DNA of 64,000 nucleotides from Rhyzopertha dominica. Taxonomy: Eukaryota > Arthropoda > Insecta > Coleoptera > Bostrichidae. The stretch lies in contig QCXZ01000041.1 of NCBI GenBank assembly GCA_025024175.1, forward strand, positions 52,013,786 to 52,077,785, read 5' to 3'. The position numbers and the translations under genes are program-made. This document shows positions 1 through 10,979 of the stretch, one piece after another; position 1 is the first letter of the stretch; the number at the start of each line of letters is the position of its first letter. Under the pieces are notes generated by a model. That model did not search any database and was not told where the DNA came from. It saw only the letters and a list, made by a program, of their open reading frames with translations.

Positions 1-429
1 CAGCATCTAAAAGAATGTGTTCTAAACTATCTGCATATACAAATATATGATGATAAAACAGTTAGAAAAAGGACGTGAATGTTGTCATTAAATTTTACTA
101 CCTACTGTGAACTAAGAAAAAATTAAATAAAATCGTCGCGATTTTGACAATTTAATATTAAAAAATCAAAATCTGCCCAACTCTGTTAAAAAGATAGTTG
201 CATTGAATTCTAATGCAAAATTTTTTTAGAAACCATATTTCATTCAAGAATTCATTGTCCAAACTTTCTTCTTTTGAATTTGCTACTGTCTATAGGAATG
301 TTTTCAGCAATGAAGTAATCATTTAAAGAATGTTTTTTTAGATTTTACCTAGTAGTAACTTTTATCGTGTACAAAAATAAAACAAATCGTCCCATCCTGC
401 TTGGGTAAAAGCAAGCGTGAGCTTTTAAA
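1..429. other. AT-rich segment, no feature seen
   Basis: AT-rich sequence with no coding-like frame, repeat or transposon similarity that I can recognise. Confidence 0.6.
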
Positions 430-860
430 CTAAAGGCACTTCTTATGTCTTTCTGGGTCATCAAGCTCCAAAAAAATTGTTATAACGTAGAACAGAGTTA
501 AAAATATTACAATCGAGCTGATTTTCCCGGCGCTAGCGATTTTCCCAGCTATCGGCAACGTCGCTGGGGGAAGTCCATCCGCGGAGTAACCTGCCCGACG
601 GCCTACCTGGGATATGCTTATAGTGTTTTGTGTCCCCCCACCGGCCGATTGCTTACCATCATGTGTTATGTGTTCAGTATAAGAAACGGAGCCTGACGCA
701 TAACAGCGCGGACGCTTTTCCCGCCGTCGTTTATGAATGAGAGGGCAGAAAAACAACCCCGCGCGAGTACCTGGACCCAGTGATCTAGTTCCCTTAGGGC
801 CTTAGTGACTTGTGGGGATTATGGTATTATTGTTGGTGGAAATTGTGTGCTGGGATGCTG
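430..860. other. GC-richer CpG-containing block, possible regulatory DNA
   Basis: Base composition changes sharply from the AT-rich flank; CpGs are frequent (for example around 525-600 and 700-770). Open frames exist on the minus strand, but their residue composition is not protein-like and there is no family similarity. Such islands recur through the window. A conserved non-coding or cis-regulatory role is inference only. Confidence 0.3.
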
Positions 861-936
861 ATTGATTTGTGTGGATGTGGACTGACCGAAGCAGGATTGG
901 CCAGTTACCTCAAGGGAAAGTCTTCTGATGAATTAG

Positions 937-1269
937 GTAAAGATAGGTGAAGATCTGCTTGGAGCTTCGAGGGTGGAAGGTTGTCATGATGGTTGGATGC
1001 ACGCTTTCGTCTTTACAATTAGTTCATTACTCAGGCACACTGTCTTGTCAAATATTGACAGTGCAATTGACACATTGTTACCAGAAATTCCACCTGTGGT
1101 AATGGATACTGAAATTGAAACACGCGTTTACTTGATTTGGTCATTCTTAAATTGCATTGATGCAAAACTGTTGCAGAACCAAAACTACCTATCAAGTTTA
1201 ACTAATTTTGATGAATTATGGTGTTTACGTGGGCTTGGTACATGTGCAACAGGTGTTTTCGACACTTAC
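937..1269 (+). other. Unrecognised coding-like segment ending at a consensus splice donor
   Basis: The frame is open from 937 (after a TAG at 934) to a stop at 1318-1320. The protein reads like real coding sequence, with balanced hydrophobic and acidic residues, for example SAIDTLLPEIPPVVMDTEIE, then a hydrophobic YLIWSFLNCIDAKLL segment. A perfect GTAAGT donor follows the TAC codon at 1267-1269, so an exon could end there in phase 0; after it the frame runs out within 17 codons. No polypyrimidine acceptor is obvious upstream. I do not recognise the family. It could be an exon of a host gene or a fragment of a retrocopied gene. A second coding-like stretch in compatible phase follows at 1712-1912. 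Confidence 0.35.
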
Positions 1270-1711
1270 GTAAGTAAACGCAGCTTCGTCGATCTGTGTC
1301 AAATATTGCTAGTATTTTGAAGCTTCCTAGAAGCTGAGTTTGCCAACTATTTAATAAAATAGGCCTTTCAGTTGTACGATGAGCTTTAAAGGAGAAACTG
1401 TTACTCCACTTCATGAAATTCATGAAGAATTGAGGCTCCGGTTTTTTTTATAATATAAAATAGAACTGTTAAAGTATTATATAATTAAAGCATATGATGG
1501 CAAGCGGCAGCAAACGGTCTTAGCAAAGCTCATGTCAATCTGGTGTGCCATGTGATTCTGTTTTTGGGCCTCTGCTTTTACGCATATCTTCAATTTTATG
1601 AGTGTAAAGAGAGAACACCCATAACGCTAAGTTGCAAATAGCCTCAGACTGAATTCGTTAAGTTTTTATTACCTGCTGGAATTATTAGTATGCATGAATG
1701 ATCAATGTTAG

Positions 1712-1912
1712 AAACAATTTAAAATTGTCGAGCTTGCTGCTAAAATATCAACTCTTGATGGTCTTCGTGCAGAATGGTATGCTAATGCTTTATTGACAAC
1801 TATTTGCTTTACAAGTGAACTGGTCATGAAAGGTGTTTGTTGTCACATTTCTAGTATGCCAATTCCTTTCTCCATTGAAGCGACGTTTGTCATAATGCGA
1901 TTTGACAAGTAA
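1712..1912 (+). other. Unrecognised coding-like segment, possible second exon
   Basis: An open frame of 66 codons follows an AG at 1710-1711 and ends at TAA 1910-1912. It has no ATG near its start, as an internal exon would. The text is protein-like, for example VELAAKISTLDGLRAEWYAN and ALLTTICFTSELVMKG, and uses plausible codons. A possible donor (AAAG|gtgttt) lies inside. Phase 0 is compatible with joining to the donor at 1269, but the acceptor lacks a good pyrimidine tract. No family recognised. A decayed gene copy is equally possible. Confidence 0.28.
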
Positions 1913-3960
1913 TAATGCGTATGATTGTCCTTATTCCTCCGGCAATTTGTAACTTTAGCTCTCAAAAATACTGTCGGAAAATTATTATTAAGAGGTTAAC
2001 TGATAAAAAGTTTGTTAATATTTAAGTTGCTCACATTAATTGTAATCAAAACAATGAAGAACGTCATACATGCATTACAGCAAGTATCATCGGGTATAAA
2101 ATATCGCCTTTAGAAACTTCGCAAATGTCTTCGTCTCTTCGTATGCCACAATACGCATCTAGCTGTTATTCTACTTGCGTCTGCCAGGTTCTTGCAAAGC
2201 TCTGAAAATGGAATACATACGTCCTACCCACACCACACGATTCTTGTTACTGCTTCTGAAATCTTGTAGCATTATTTAAATTATAATTCTAGGCTTGTTT
2301 ATTGCTGACAGGTAACGTTAAATCAAACGCCGCATATTAGATAAGAAAACTATTAGCGGTGGGCCTTTATAAATGTACTTCAGTTTTCGCTTTCGATTGA
2401 GAATGAGAGGTTGAGTGTAATAATTTAATGTTACATGTTTCCCACGGGTAAAATATACAGGATGTTTCAAAATAGTAGTGCCATATTTGAAAGGATAATA
2501 TCTCGTCATTCTCCTTAAGGGGGTATACCGGTGCGATATATATTAATTAGTAGTACAGACAGTACAGACCTGGTTACAGACTTTTAAAAAATTTATTTTT
2601 TCAAAATTGTACTCGAAACAGAAGTGGCTTACTTTAAGTTATATTGAAATACAATAAAATATTGAAAATCTACAATTCCGTTGCCCTCCACATCAGAAGA
2701 AGTTGAAGAATGTGAAGATTCTGCTATGTTTCTGAAATAAGCCAAGTAACTAGAAGTACTGAAAACTAAGTATTATTAAAATATGCAGGTATCCGCAAGT
2801 TACCTGAAAAAACTAAGAGACCTGAACCTTTCTGTAAAATTAATAAAGTCTCTTTTGTATACATGCACTATAACAGAACGTATAAAGCAGAGCATCGTTT
2901 TCTCTGCATCATTTACTAAACAAGTACGGCTGGCACCACGTGTAGCACCATAAAGAAGTTTTGCACTGATAAATAAATTTAATTGTTTGAAATATACAGA
3001 GTGAAGCTAAAGTAACGCACGAAAGTCAAAATAAGGGTTATTTATTTGAATAAACGCTGAAACATTTTTAGACGATTGAAACAAAGCACTCTTACAACTA
3101 ATATATGACGTCATCAAATGTTTCCTTTTTTCATTCAACCTTTATTAGCTATTTATCTACAGAATTTAAAAAACATTTGATTGATTTGGAGTCATTTCCT
3201 CATCATAGTAAAGAACAACCTTTCTTTCTCGAATTTTTGCAATTTTTTTGAATATTTTGAATATTATGTGTTTCTTTTTTTATCGACACTCAATATTACG
3301 TAGGTATCATATTATATACCTTCTGCCATGCATAAACAAGTACTTATATATATAATAACGTTAGATGGATAGGTTGGATTTTGTTCTTTTTCTAGAATAG
3401 CGTATGCTAAACAAGCGTACTTTAGTTTTATCAGCATTGCGCTTCATTGATCATCAGCAATATATCACAGGTCCCACATATGCGGGATATTTATTTCGCA
3501 GAATCTGGAAAATAGTCTCATAATTAGTGCAAATTGCAAATAAAGGTCATAAAATTTTGATAATTTAGCCCTGATTTTTTTGGCTGCTTTAGAAACAACA
3601 AACAAATGCCTTGCCGGAACTTTTTTAGAGTACAGTCGTGAAACTTTCACAACAATTCCTCTTTTTATATGCTTTTGATTTTTNCGCAGCTATCGTTTCA
3701 ATGAAGGCGAACAAACAAACAATGAACCCTCCACGCCTTCACAGCTAAACCAGATTCTCTTACATCTTAAATACCGTCATTTTTTCGTAACAAGCCCCAT
3801 TCTCGAGGTTGCGGTCGCACGCCACCACCATTCAAATCCATAAAACTGGCCGTAGTATCAATTGCCGCTTCCTGAAACGCTGGCCGTCTGAAAAAACGTG
3901 CGGTTTCGTGTTTTCTCAGATTTATTATTATTGTTTACCACGCTATAACTAACAGTCGCG
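1913..3960. other. AT-rich region, with only two orphan TIR-like sequences
   Basis: No coding-like frame is convincing. Two short sequences resemble left ends of mariner-type elements: TA-CAGGATGTTTCAAAATAG near 2456 and TA-CAGAGTGAAGC..AAAGTAACGCAC near 2993. No matching right ends were found. A TGACGTCA CRE-type octamer lies at 3106-3113. Confidence 0.5.
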
Positions 3961-4486
3961 TTAATATGTGCATTGTATCTATGTACACAATATATCAAGC
4001 TACCGGGGACATAATACCAATAAATAATGGTCGTTGCTATCAGTTTCAAGTTTCGCTTTTCGAAAAAAGATTTATCAAGGTCTGGTGGTTGCTGGAGTAT
4101 CTGCAGTCACGCATGCTGCAGGTAGGAAGGATACCTGGCGTCGTTCTCTGCTGTACCAAACGAGTTTGGGTGTTCATTAGCAGAAAACGGGTAACGCGGT
4201 TTAACTGGTGTACTGACCTCTCTCTATTTGCAAGTTTATTATGCGACGTTAGCGTTAGACAGGTGTATTGCTTCTCATTTTGGACATTATCAATTGCGAA
4301 GTGCAATACGACCAGTTTTCTAAGTTTTCTTAATGGTTTTGAGCGCATTCTATAGTGGTAACTTGTCTTTACTTGCTGCAGAATGTAAATACACAGGATT
4401 TTTGCGTTTCCAAGCAATATCATCGTGGAGTTAGATTCACTTATCTATGCTATTTTATTTTTTTAGGTTTTTTTTACTGTTTGCAG

Positions 4487-4549
4487 ATTTTAGCTAGCTA
4501 TTACGGATCTTACAAAGAAATGTGTGCTGCACTTGATGCAGCACACGAG
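4487..4549 (+). other. Candidate 63-nt internal exon (21 codons, phase 0-0)
   Basis: A long pyrimidine tract (about 4453-4482) ends in TTTGCAG at 4480-4486. An open 21-codon segment follows and runs into GAG|GTAATT, a good donor, at 4549/4550. The segment starts ILASYYGSYK and ends LDAAHE and is free of stops in this frame. Length is a multiple of three, as expected for a cassette exon. It also contains a perfect 10-bp inverted repeat (4522-4531 with 4537-4546, 5-nt loop), so the RNA could form a hairpin next to the donor. I do not recognise the protein. It could be a chance combination of splice motifs. Confidence 0.35.
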
Positions 4550-4774
4550 GTAATTTCATAACTAACNTTCATGCCTTATATTACCCTTATACTTTCTTAT
4601 TAATATCTGCTGCTGTTTTCGAGTACATTTTTCAGCGTTTTGTTGATGATTCCGAAGCTTAGGAAAATGCGGTTTGTGGTCTTCTAATTGTGTTTTTTGG
4701 GACAGTCAGAGAGTCTTGATTGCCGAAATCATTCGTGTAAAATTCACGAGGGACGCCATGTGAGACAAGTTATA

Positions 4775-6175
4775 CAGGATGTTTCACAAATGATAATGAC
4801 CATAGCGAAATTAAAAATCCAACCTAAAATACATTTGCAGAGGTAACATTGATAATCGTTCATCGTCTTAAAAAAAAATATAAAACGTAGAGAGCTACAT
4901 AAATTCGTAAGTTTTGACATAAACTTCAATCATTTGCTTCAAGTAAATTTGGTATTGTAAAACAAATTTTATTTTTGAAAATGTTTATTCAATAACATTA
5001 TTGTAATAAATGCTCAAAATGTCGCCCTCCGCTGTTTTCACAAGCTTGAATTCGTGCCCAAAACGATGATGGATCTACATGCATCACGTATTTTATTTTC
5101 TAAATGTTCTGCACTTTCAATTGGTATTTGGTATACTTGCTCTTTTACCATTCCCCAAAGAAAAAAATCCAAAGGAGTAATGTCCGGGCTTCTCGGTGGG
5201 CAACGATTAATTGAACCTCTTCCTATCCATCGGTTAGGCAAAACGAAATCAAGATGATTTCGCACTATTCTATGATAATGCGCAGGTGCCCCATCTTGTT
5301 GGGACCATAAATCTTGTCTTACTTGTAAATTTACATTTTGGCGGAGTACTGGTAAAATGTTTTGTTGAAAAATTTAGATAAGTATTGGCGCTTAAACTAT
5401 CGCAAAAAAAATAAGGCCCAACAATTTGATTCCCCAATAATCCGCACCAGACATTCGTCGAGTAGATAGTTTGAAAATGTCCTTCTCGAATCCAACATGT
5501 ATTTTCTTGCGCATAATGTTATGTTTGTTAACATCACCATTATTAGAAAATTTTGTTTCATCTGAGAAGCAAACGTTGTCATAAAATATCACATTCAAAT
5601 TTTAGTGTTTGCGAAAAAAGTTAAAAAATTTCAGTCTTTAGGATAATCTGTCTCCTTTAAGGCCTGAACCAATTGCAAGTGATACGGATGAAATTGATTG
5701 CCTTTAATTATTCGGTGTACTGAAGACAGACTAATACCGGTTGCTCTTGAGACTACCCTTTGACTAATATGAGGATTTTCGTCAATCATTTCCAATACTA
5801 TAATTTCATTGTCAGGGCCTGTTGCAGTTCTTTCTCTTGACTTTTTCAGTGGTGGCCAGTTTGTCCTTAAAGTTAATTCAAGCCTCTTGAAAATTGTATC
5901 GGCAGGAGCTCTTCTGTTTGGAAAACGTTGTCTGTATAAACGGGCAGCAGTGGAAGCATTTTTCTTGCATTCACCATAAATCAAAATCATATCTTTTTTT
6001 TCATCATTTGAATACATTTTGACTCTAAATACAGTGACAGGAACCATAGCGTATAGCCGTCATGGATTCCCAATTTATTTTTAAAATAATACCATCATGT
6101 AAAATAACCATGAGAATGTATTTTGGGTTGCATTTTTAATTTCGTCAGGGTCATTATCATTCGTGAGACATCCTG
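4775..6175 (-). mobile_element. Mariner-like (ITm superfamily) DNA transposon, copy 1
   Basis: A complete, decayed element of 1,401 bp. The ends are inverted repeats beginning CAGGATGTTTCAC / CAGGATGTCTCAC and matching over about 60 bp. They are flanked by TA on both sides (4773-4774, 6176-6177), the classic mariner target duplication. The transposase lies on the minus strand between the ends. Two more copies of the same family occur at 30490 and 58269, which confirms the boundaries. Family knowledge: ITm elements move by cut-and-paste using a DDE/D transposase and insert at TA. Confidence 0.9.
5038..6047 (-). pseudogene. Decayed ITm transposase (copy 1)
   Basis: Reading from high to low coordinates, the N-terminal part (6047-5631) has the helix-turn-helix region typical of this family: MYSNDEKKDMILIYGEC, then a second HTH-like block ending VHRIIKGNQFHPYH. 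The catalytic half continues in other frames: CFSDETKF (first D) around 5560, QQDGAPAHYH (second D) near 5295, and RSPDITPLDFFLWG (third D) near 5185. Spacing from the D of QQDG to the D of PLDFF is 41 residues, so this is a DD41D-like variant rather than DD34D. At least two frameshifts separate the pieces, so no functional protein is made. All three catalytic aspartates are still visible, unlike in copy 3. Confidence 0.85.
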
Positions 6176-9100
6176 TATACCTTCGTAATAAACAAAATAG
6201 AATCCTTTAAAGATTTCTCAGGTGTGTAGACCAGCAATGAATAGATCGCAAATTGTAGNTCAACTTCGCCCGGAGAAAATTACCTACATCCTGATAGCTA
6301 CATGAATCTTATCAGGCTAAACGCCGGAATAACACCTATCGGTTAGCAATAATTTTTCGCCTTCCATTATAAATCCTGAATAAACGTACAGACGGCCTGC
6401 ACGCAGGTGAAAATGGTGAGACAGGGCATAAAAGGAAAACCGCAATTACGCGCATATACATTAACCGCGGTTGACGCCTTGTTTCAGTCGGAGACGACAA
6501 ACCAGAAATGGCAGCAATTTAAACAATCTTCTTGCAAATTGCGCCACCTGCCCCGTAAATATCTCACACCTTAGCGGGGTAAAAAAAAATCCCGAGATAA
6601 GCAAAAAGGCGCTGAATCCGCGATGTTGCCGTGATCGTTCCACGGATTACCACGATTTGCGAAATAGGACACTGTCTTTGTTGAGACTTCTGTTTGTTCT
6701 GGAAGCATGCCATGCAAGCCTCTAATAATGTGTTGGATATTTACAAAATACTTACGAGCTTGTCCACTGCATGTTTGCTTAATTTTCTAGTCTATTTTAT
6801 TGCGTGCAGATCTAGCTTTGAGCATATAAGAGCCGCGAAAATAGAATGGTGCATGTTTACAAAAGCGTTGTTCTCCTTTGTTAAAATTAAATCCTTGCCG
6901 ACGTTCTCGTATTATTGCATCATAATATCTGGTGAACGAGTAAAACAATCTTGGATCTTTAAAATATTAATAAACAATAAAATGACATATCTTTACATTA
7001 GCAGTTGGGCCTTATTCCTTACATAAAGCAGAGCCATTAAAGACATGCTTTCATTTAAAGTAGTCTAAAGCAACTCTGAGGTTGCGCATTGTCTTGTTAA
7101 TAGTACCTTCAGGAGGTTCATATTGCTTCTTCTAATAAATACTAATGGTGANCTGCTGCCATCAGCAATAGTTGGTACTGCAACGGTGTGGCTGACATAC
7201 TTATACAGACCACAGGATCGTCATTAAAGACAACAATACACTCACAATTCCTGGTTCCACCGTTCTTTCTCTTAACAACTTGAGTCTATTATTGCTCCGC
7301 TACTAAATGGTGAAGTATAGCATTAGCCGAGAACGATGAAAAAACAAGTCATTTTTTATTCGGTAGCAAGCGCTCCTAAAACCACGCCTGATAACAATCC
7401 ACTACCGTGCTTGAAGACCTTTTCCTTGTAGTATCAATATCTCTAGAAGATAGACCGGATTTCCTTAAATCTAGTATTAACGGTCGTTGACGAAAATGTA
7501 CACATCTTCTCATTCTAGGCACAATTACAAACCAAAAAAGTTTTAAAAAATGTCACTACACCCTATTTTCTTAATTGAGAAAACGGAATAACACAGAAAC
7601 TAATACATAGAATGACAAATCTTTATTTTAATGAAAACAAAAGCATCCTGCTCTACCTATTTTAGATACCTCAGTATTATCTCTGAAATTTGTATTAGCA
7701 CATAGGTATACTATCGACATTAGAGATGCAATCGAATATTTAGTGTTTTCCCCAATAAAAAAAGGTTTTTAAGGGTTAAGTTTGCAAGCGTGTAGTTTAA
7801 GTTCTTGGGTTGCTAATATAATAACACTCCCAGCGTCATCTAGATTTTAGCTTGGGATGTCTTCCAATTTGTGGTTCCATCATTTCTGAGGCAATATCTA
7901 CTGATATTATAACAATGACTAACCAGAAATAAACAAAAACCTCTTATCTTCTATTTTACTTGACTAGCATTTTGTGTTTATTACTTAACTTTTCCGTTTA
8001 CTGAGTCGTTTAGAGATTACTAGTATTTGAACGTGAATATTATCGATATTATCATTGTGTGTCTAAACGAATTAGTTATGTATGGCTTTATTACCGCATG
8101 CACGTGGTTATTTTAAGCCAGTTAGATGTAGTTTGCTTCTTGAGTGACCTCTTGACTTCTGGAACATTTGTAATATCTACATATCTTCATTTCATCCTGT
8201 GGTCAAAAAATGATGAACATCGAGGCTATATTTGTTTATAGACAGATAGAATTTTGCATAGCACTTAATCTTGAACATACATTCATTGTCATATCTCGTA
8301 GCAATTATTCAACTTTAATCAAAATATAACATGAAGTAGCTGAAGATATAGTTGTACTAGTATTAGTCAGTTCACATATTTACCTAACATCAAGTAGGGA
8401 TCGTGCAAACCTTTCGTAAATTGTTCTGGACAAAATATTTTTATATCTTTAAAAACAGATGGCTGGTGTAAGCCAGTGTATTTTTTATAGCTCAATTAGT
8501 GTATATAATGGTTACTTTATGCCTACTGAATTTCATAGATCCTCGGAAAATGCATTTCGTTATATAGTTTTGGATGTACTCAGATAGCAATTGAATCACT
8601 AGTCTTTTTTGACAAATCGGGCAACGCCGCCTGCATCCGAGCAGCAAAACTGGTGGATGCAGCAGTCACGCGATCACCCTAGCTAATTTTAGTCACGTTA
8701 CGCTTATTATTAATATCTTGGTCCTTTTGTTGCTCGGGAAATTTGCATCTCTAGTTAACATGCAAGATGTACGTACATGGTAACGTGGCGTGGCTCTTTT
8801 AACTTGGCCAGCAATTAAATTCACGCCTGTCAGTTAACCTGTCGCGAATCGTGTGTGTCATACGGCCGGCCTTCCTGCGATCGCAGGAGATACTTCTTCC
8901 TGCACGATGCGGGTCGAACAAATGAGCGTGGTGAACTTTTTTTTCTGTTTGTAATTGAATTCCGGCGAGAATTCTATGTATTACCCTGTTTTCAGTCACG
9001 GTATGCATGATTGGCGCAGTTTTAGAAATAATGGAGTACCGCAAGGCTCTTATATAGGGCCAAAATATTTTTTCGTACAATATTTTCGTATTTCGACACG

Positions 9101-9310
9101 TTTTTGGCAAATTTGAACCCAATTGAGCATACGGCCATCTAAATCAAGATTACAAATTTAAAAACACAAATACGTCGCTCTGGGCCAGATATGGACTGAG
9201 GGGTGGATATTCCAGTACTGCGAATATGTTCGCGAATCGCAGCAGTATGAACCGGTAGACTATTATGCAAGGGCAAGACACCTAACTTTGTTATTTTGCA
9301 TAGAACACCC
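6176..9310. other. Non-coding region with GC-richer blocks
   Basis: Two GC-richer blocks stand out: 6250-6680, with a perfect AACCGCGGTT palindrome near 6465, and 8620-9125. The rest is AT-rich. Open frames at 6461-7026 and 8799-9122 have no recognisable similarity and look fortuitous. No RNA gene seen. Confidence 0.45.
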
Positions 9311-9315
9311 TACAT

Positions 9316-9431
9316 TCTGTTAAATTTCTGGATTGTCCTAAGAATTCTACACATATTTTATTAGTAGTACTTATACCAAAATTCGACAGCTTTTGAGATA
9401 CTTAATATTAAAAAAATCGCTTGTTTACGCG
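9316..9431 (+). repeat. Direct repeat, copy 1 of about 116 bp
   Basis: Matches 9868-9984 with moderate divergence. Shared anchors are TTGTCCTAAGAATTCTACAC, TATACCAAAATTC and AAAAAATCGCTTGTTT in the same order and spacing. The pair suggests an old local duplication or two relics of one element. Confidence 0.75.
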
Positions 9432-9534
9432 TGTCGATAAAATCAGGCATATTTCATAGATAAACTATATCTTATGTAGATTATTAAACAAAAACATAAA
9501 TTGTCATGCTTTACAATCATTCTCGAAAGTCAAA

Positions 9535-9660
9535 ATTAAATTTGTTCTACTCTCTTTTTTATATGTAGATTACCCACTGTCATTCTATTTTGATGGTTTT
9601 GTTACAAACTTCTTACTTTTTTTAAAGATCTGCTTTTTTTGGCATGATAGACTTTTCACA
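9535..9660 (+). repeat. Dispersed repeat shared with 12866-12990
   Basis: Shared order of words: AAATTTGTTCTACT, CTTTTTTATAT.TAGATTAC, then TTACAAACTTCTTAC. The second copy lies 3.3 kb downstream in the same orientation. Confidence 0.6.
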
Positions 9661-9867
9661 CCCATTTACAATCTTTTGCAGTTTTATCAATGGAGGTCGT
9701 TGGGTATTTTAATTTATTTCATTTCGCGAACAATATCGGTAGTTTACATATTTTTTATATGAGATTAAGTTGCGTACTTCACATCTACATTGCGACAGTT
9801 ATCAAAAGTATGAAAGAATAATTTACTTGATAATTTATTATTATCGAGATAGATNAGGATTTCTATA

Positions 9868-9984
9868 TTCTATTGTATTTCTAAATTGTCCTAAGAATTC
9901 TACACACATTTTATTAATATTGCCTATACCAAAATTCAACATTTTTTTAGATATNTAATATTTAGAAAAAATCGCTTGTTTGTG
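9868..9984 (+). repeat. Direct repeat, copy 2 of about 116 bp
   Basis: Partner of 9316-9431, about 550 bp downstream. Contains two unresolved N positions nearby. Confidence 0.75.
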
Positions 9985-10032
9985 TGAGATCATACAACCT
10001 AAATGCTCCTATGAAANTTTGATATCATTCTA

Positions 10033-10977
10033 CAGGTTGCTCGAAATATTCTGCACAAAACCAGGCAACTAAAATAGCTACATGACTCTGTTTTTTAACG
10101 GAACGTTCTTTACCAAGTAATAGGTTTTCATGTTTATTCAGAATCTCCTATAACTTANTTAGAATTTTCCCAAATAATTTATTTAAAATCCATGACACTT
10201 TCAAGTCGTTATAAATGATAATTGAACATGTAAAGCATAAAAAATCATTTTATAAAACTAGAAAAAGCAAATAAAAAAATATTTATTATCTGGGCAGCAT
10301 TTCCCTTATTACTTCTTAGAGAACGTTCCTAATTCTTTCCTTTATATTTTCTAGGTGAAAAAATCAAATTTCAACGTAGTAAATCCCTTTTTATGAAAAG
10401 CATCATCGACTTTGAAGAAAACATAACTAAAACAGTAATGTGGTTGTTGACATTTTTTAATGCCCAAAGGCAAAAATTACGCCGATTAGCAACATATACT
10501 TCCGATAAAACTTGCGCTAGCTGTACATGATGCGGGTGAAATTTATATTTTCCAATAAATTTTTGACGGTGGATTTTATAATAATTATTTAATTGCTGCA
10601 CACTACAACAATGAAGCACATAGATTTTTTACTGCAATTTTCATTACATGTATTTCATGTTCTTTGCCTCCAGCTGCCTTTTCCTTTTCGAAATCTGTTT
10701 CATTAGTTTGTTATCTGTTCTTTCTAATCTTACCTTAACTCTTTCAAATCATCACGTATGATAAGTAGTAAGTATTTTTATTAATTATTTTCTCTAAAAA
10801 CTTTAATTTTTATTCAATTGTCACTTTCATGGCTAANCAAGCAAAATTTATTGAAATGACGTTAAGTGTCTATTACAGATAGCGTAGGGCATGCTGAATA
10901 ACAATGAAAGCTTGTGAATATGTGGCATTCCACAAAAATTAGATTAGAATTGTACACACTAACCCTGTAGAATGCTA
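10033..10977 (-). mobile_element. Possible ancient ITm element relic
   Basis: The region holding a transposase remnant is bracketed by TA-CAGGTTGCTCG (10031 onward) and CTAACCCTG-TA (ending 10979). These could be eroded mariner-type ends, but only about six terminal bases match, so the boundaries are weak. Confidence 0.25.
10371..10619 (-). pseudogene. Degraded ITm transposase fragment
   Basis: The frame reads IHRQKFIGKYKFHPHHVQLA, then AQVLSE..YVANRRNFCLWAL and VMFSSKSMM. This aligns with the family pattern VHRI..K..FHPYH.QL..AL...D...R..FC, followed by the FSDE block. The first catalytic motif FSDE reads FSSK, so the aspartate is lost. It is clearly more diverged than, and a different family from, the three copies at 4.8, 30.5 and 58.3 kb. 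Only the middle of the protein is recognisable. Confidence 0.6.
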
Positions 10978-10979
10978 TC

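Noticed and set aside
3966..4423. Long overlapping open frames on both strands (129 and 125 codons)
   Set aside because: They are mirror images of one GC-balanced stretch, have no family motif and unusual composition, and neither shows splice or promoter context.
7100..7330. Minus-strand segment with a vague piggyBac-like pattern
   Set aside because: Only scattered residues fit; frameshifts were needed every few residues.
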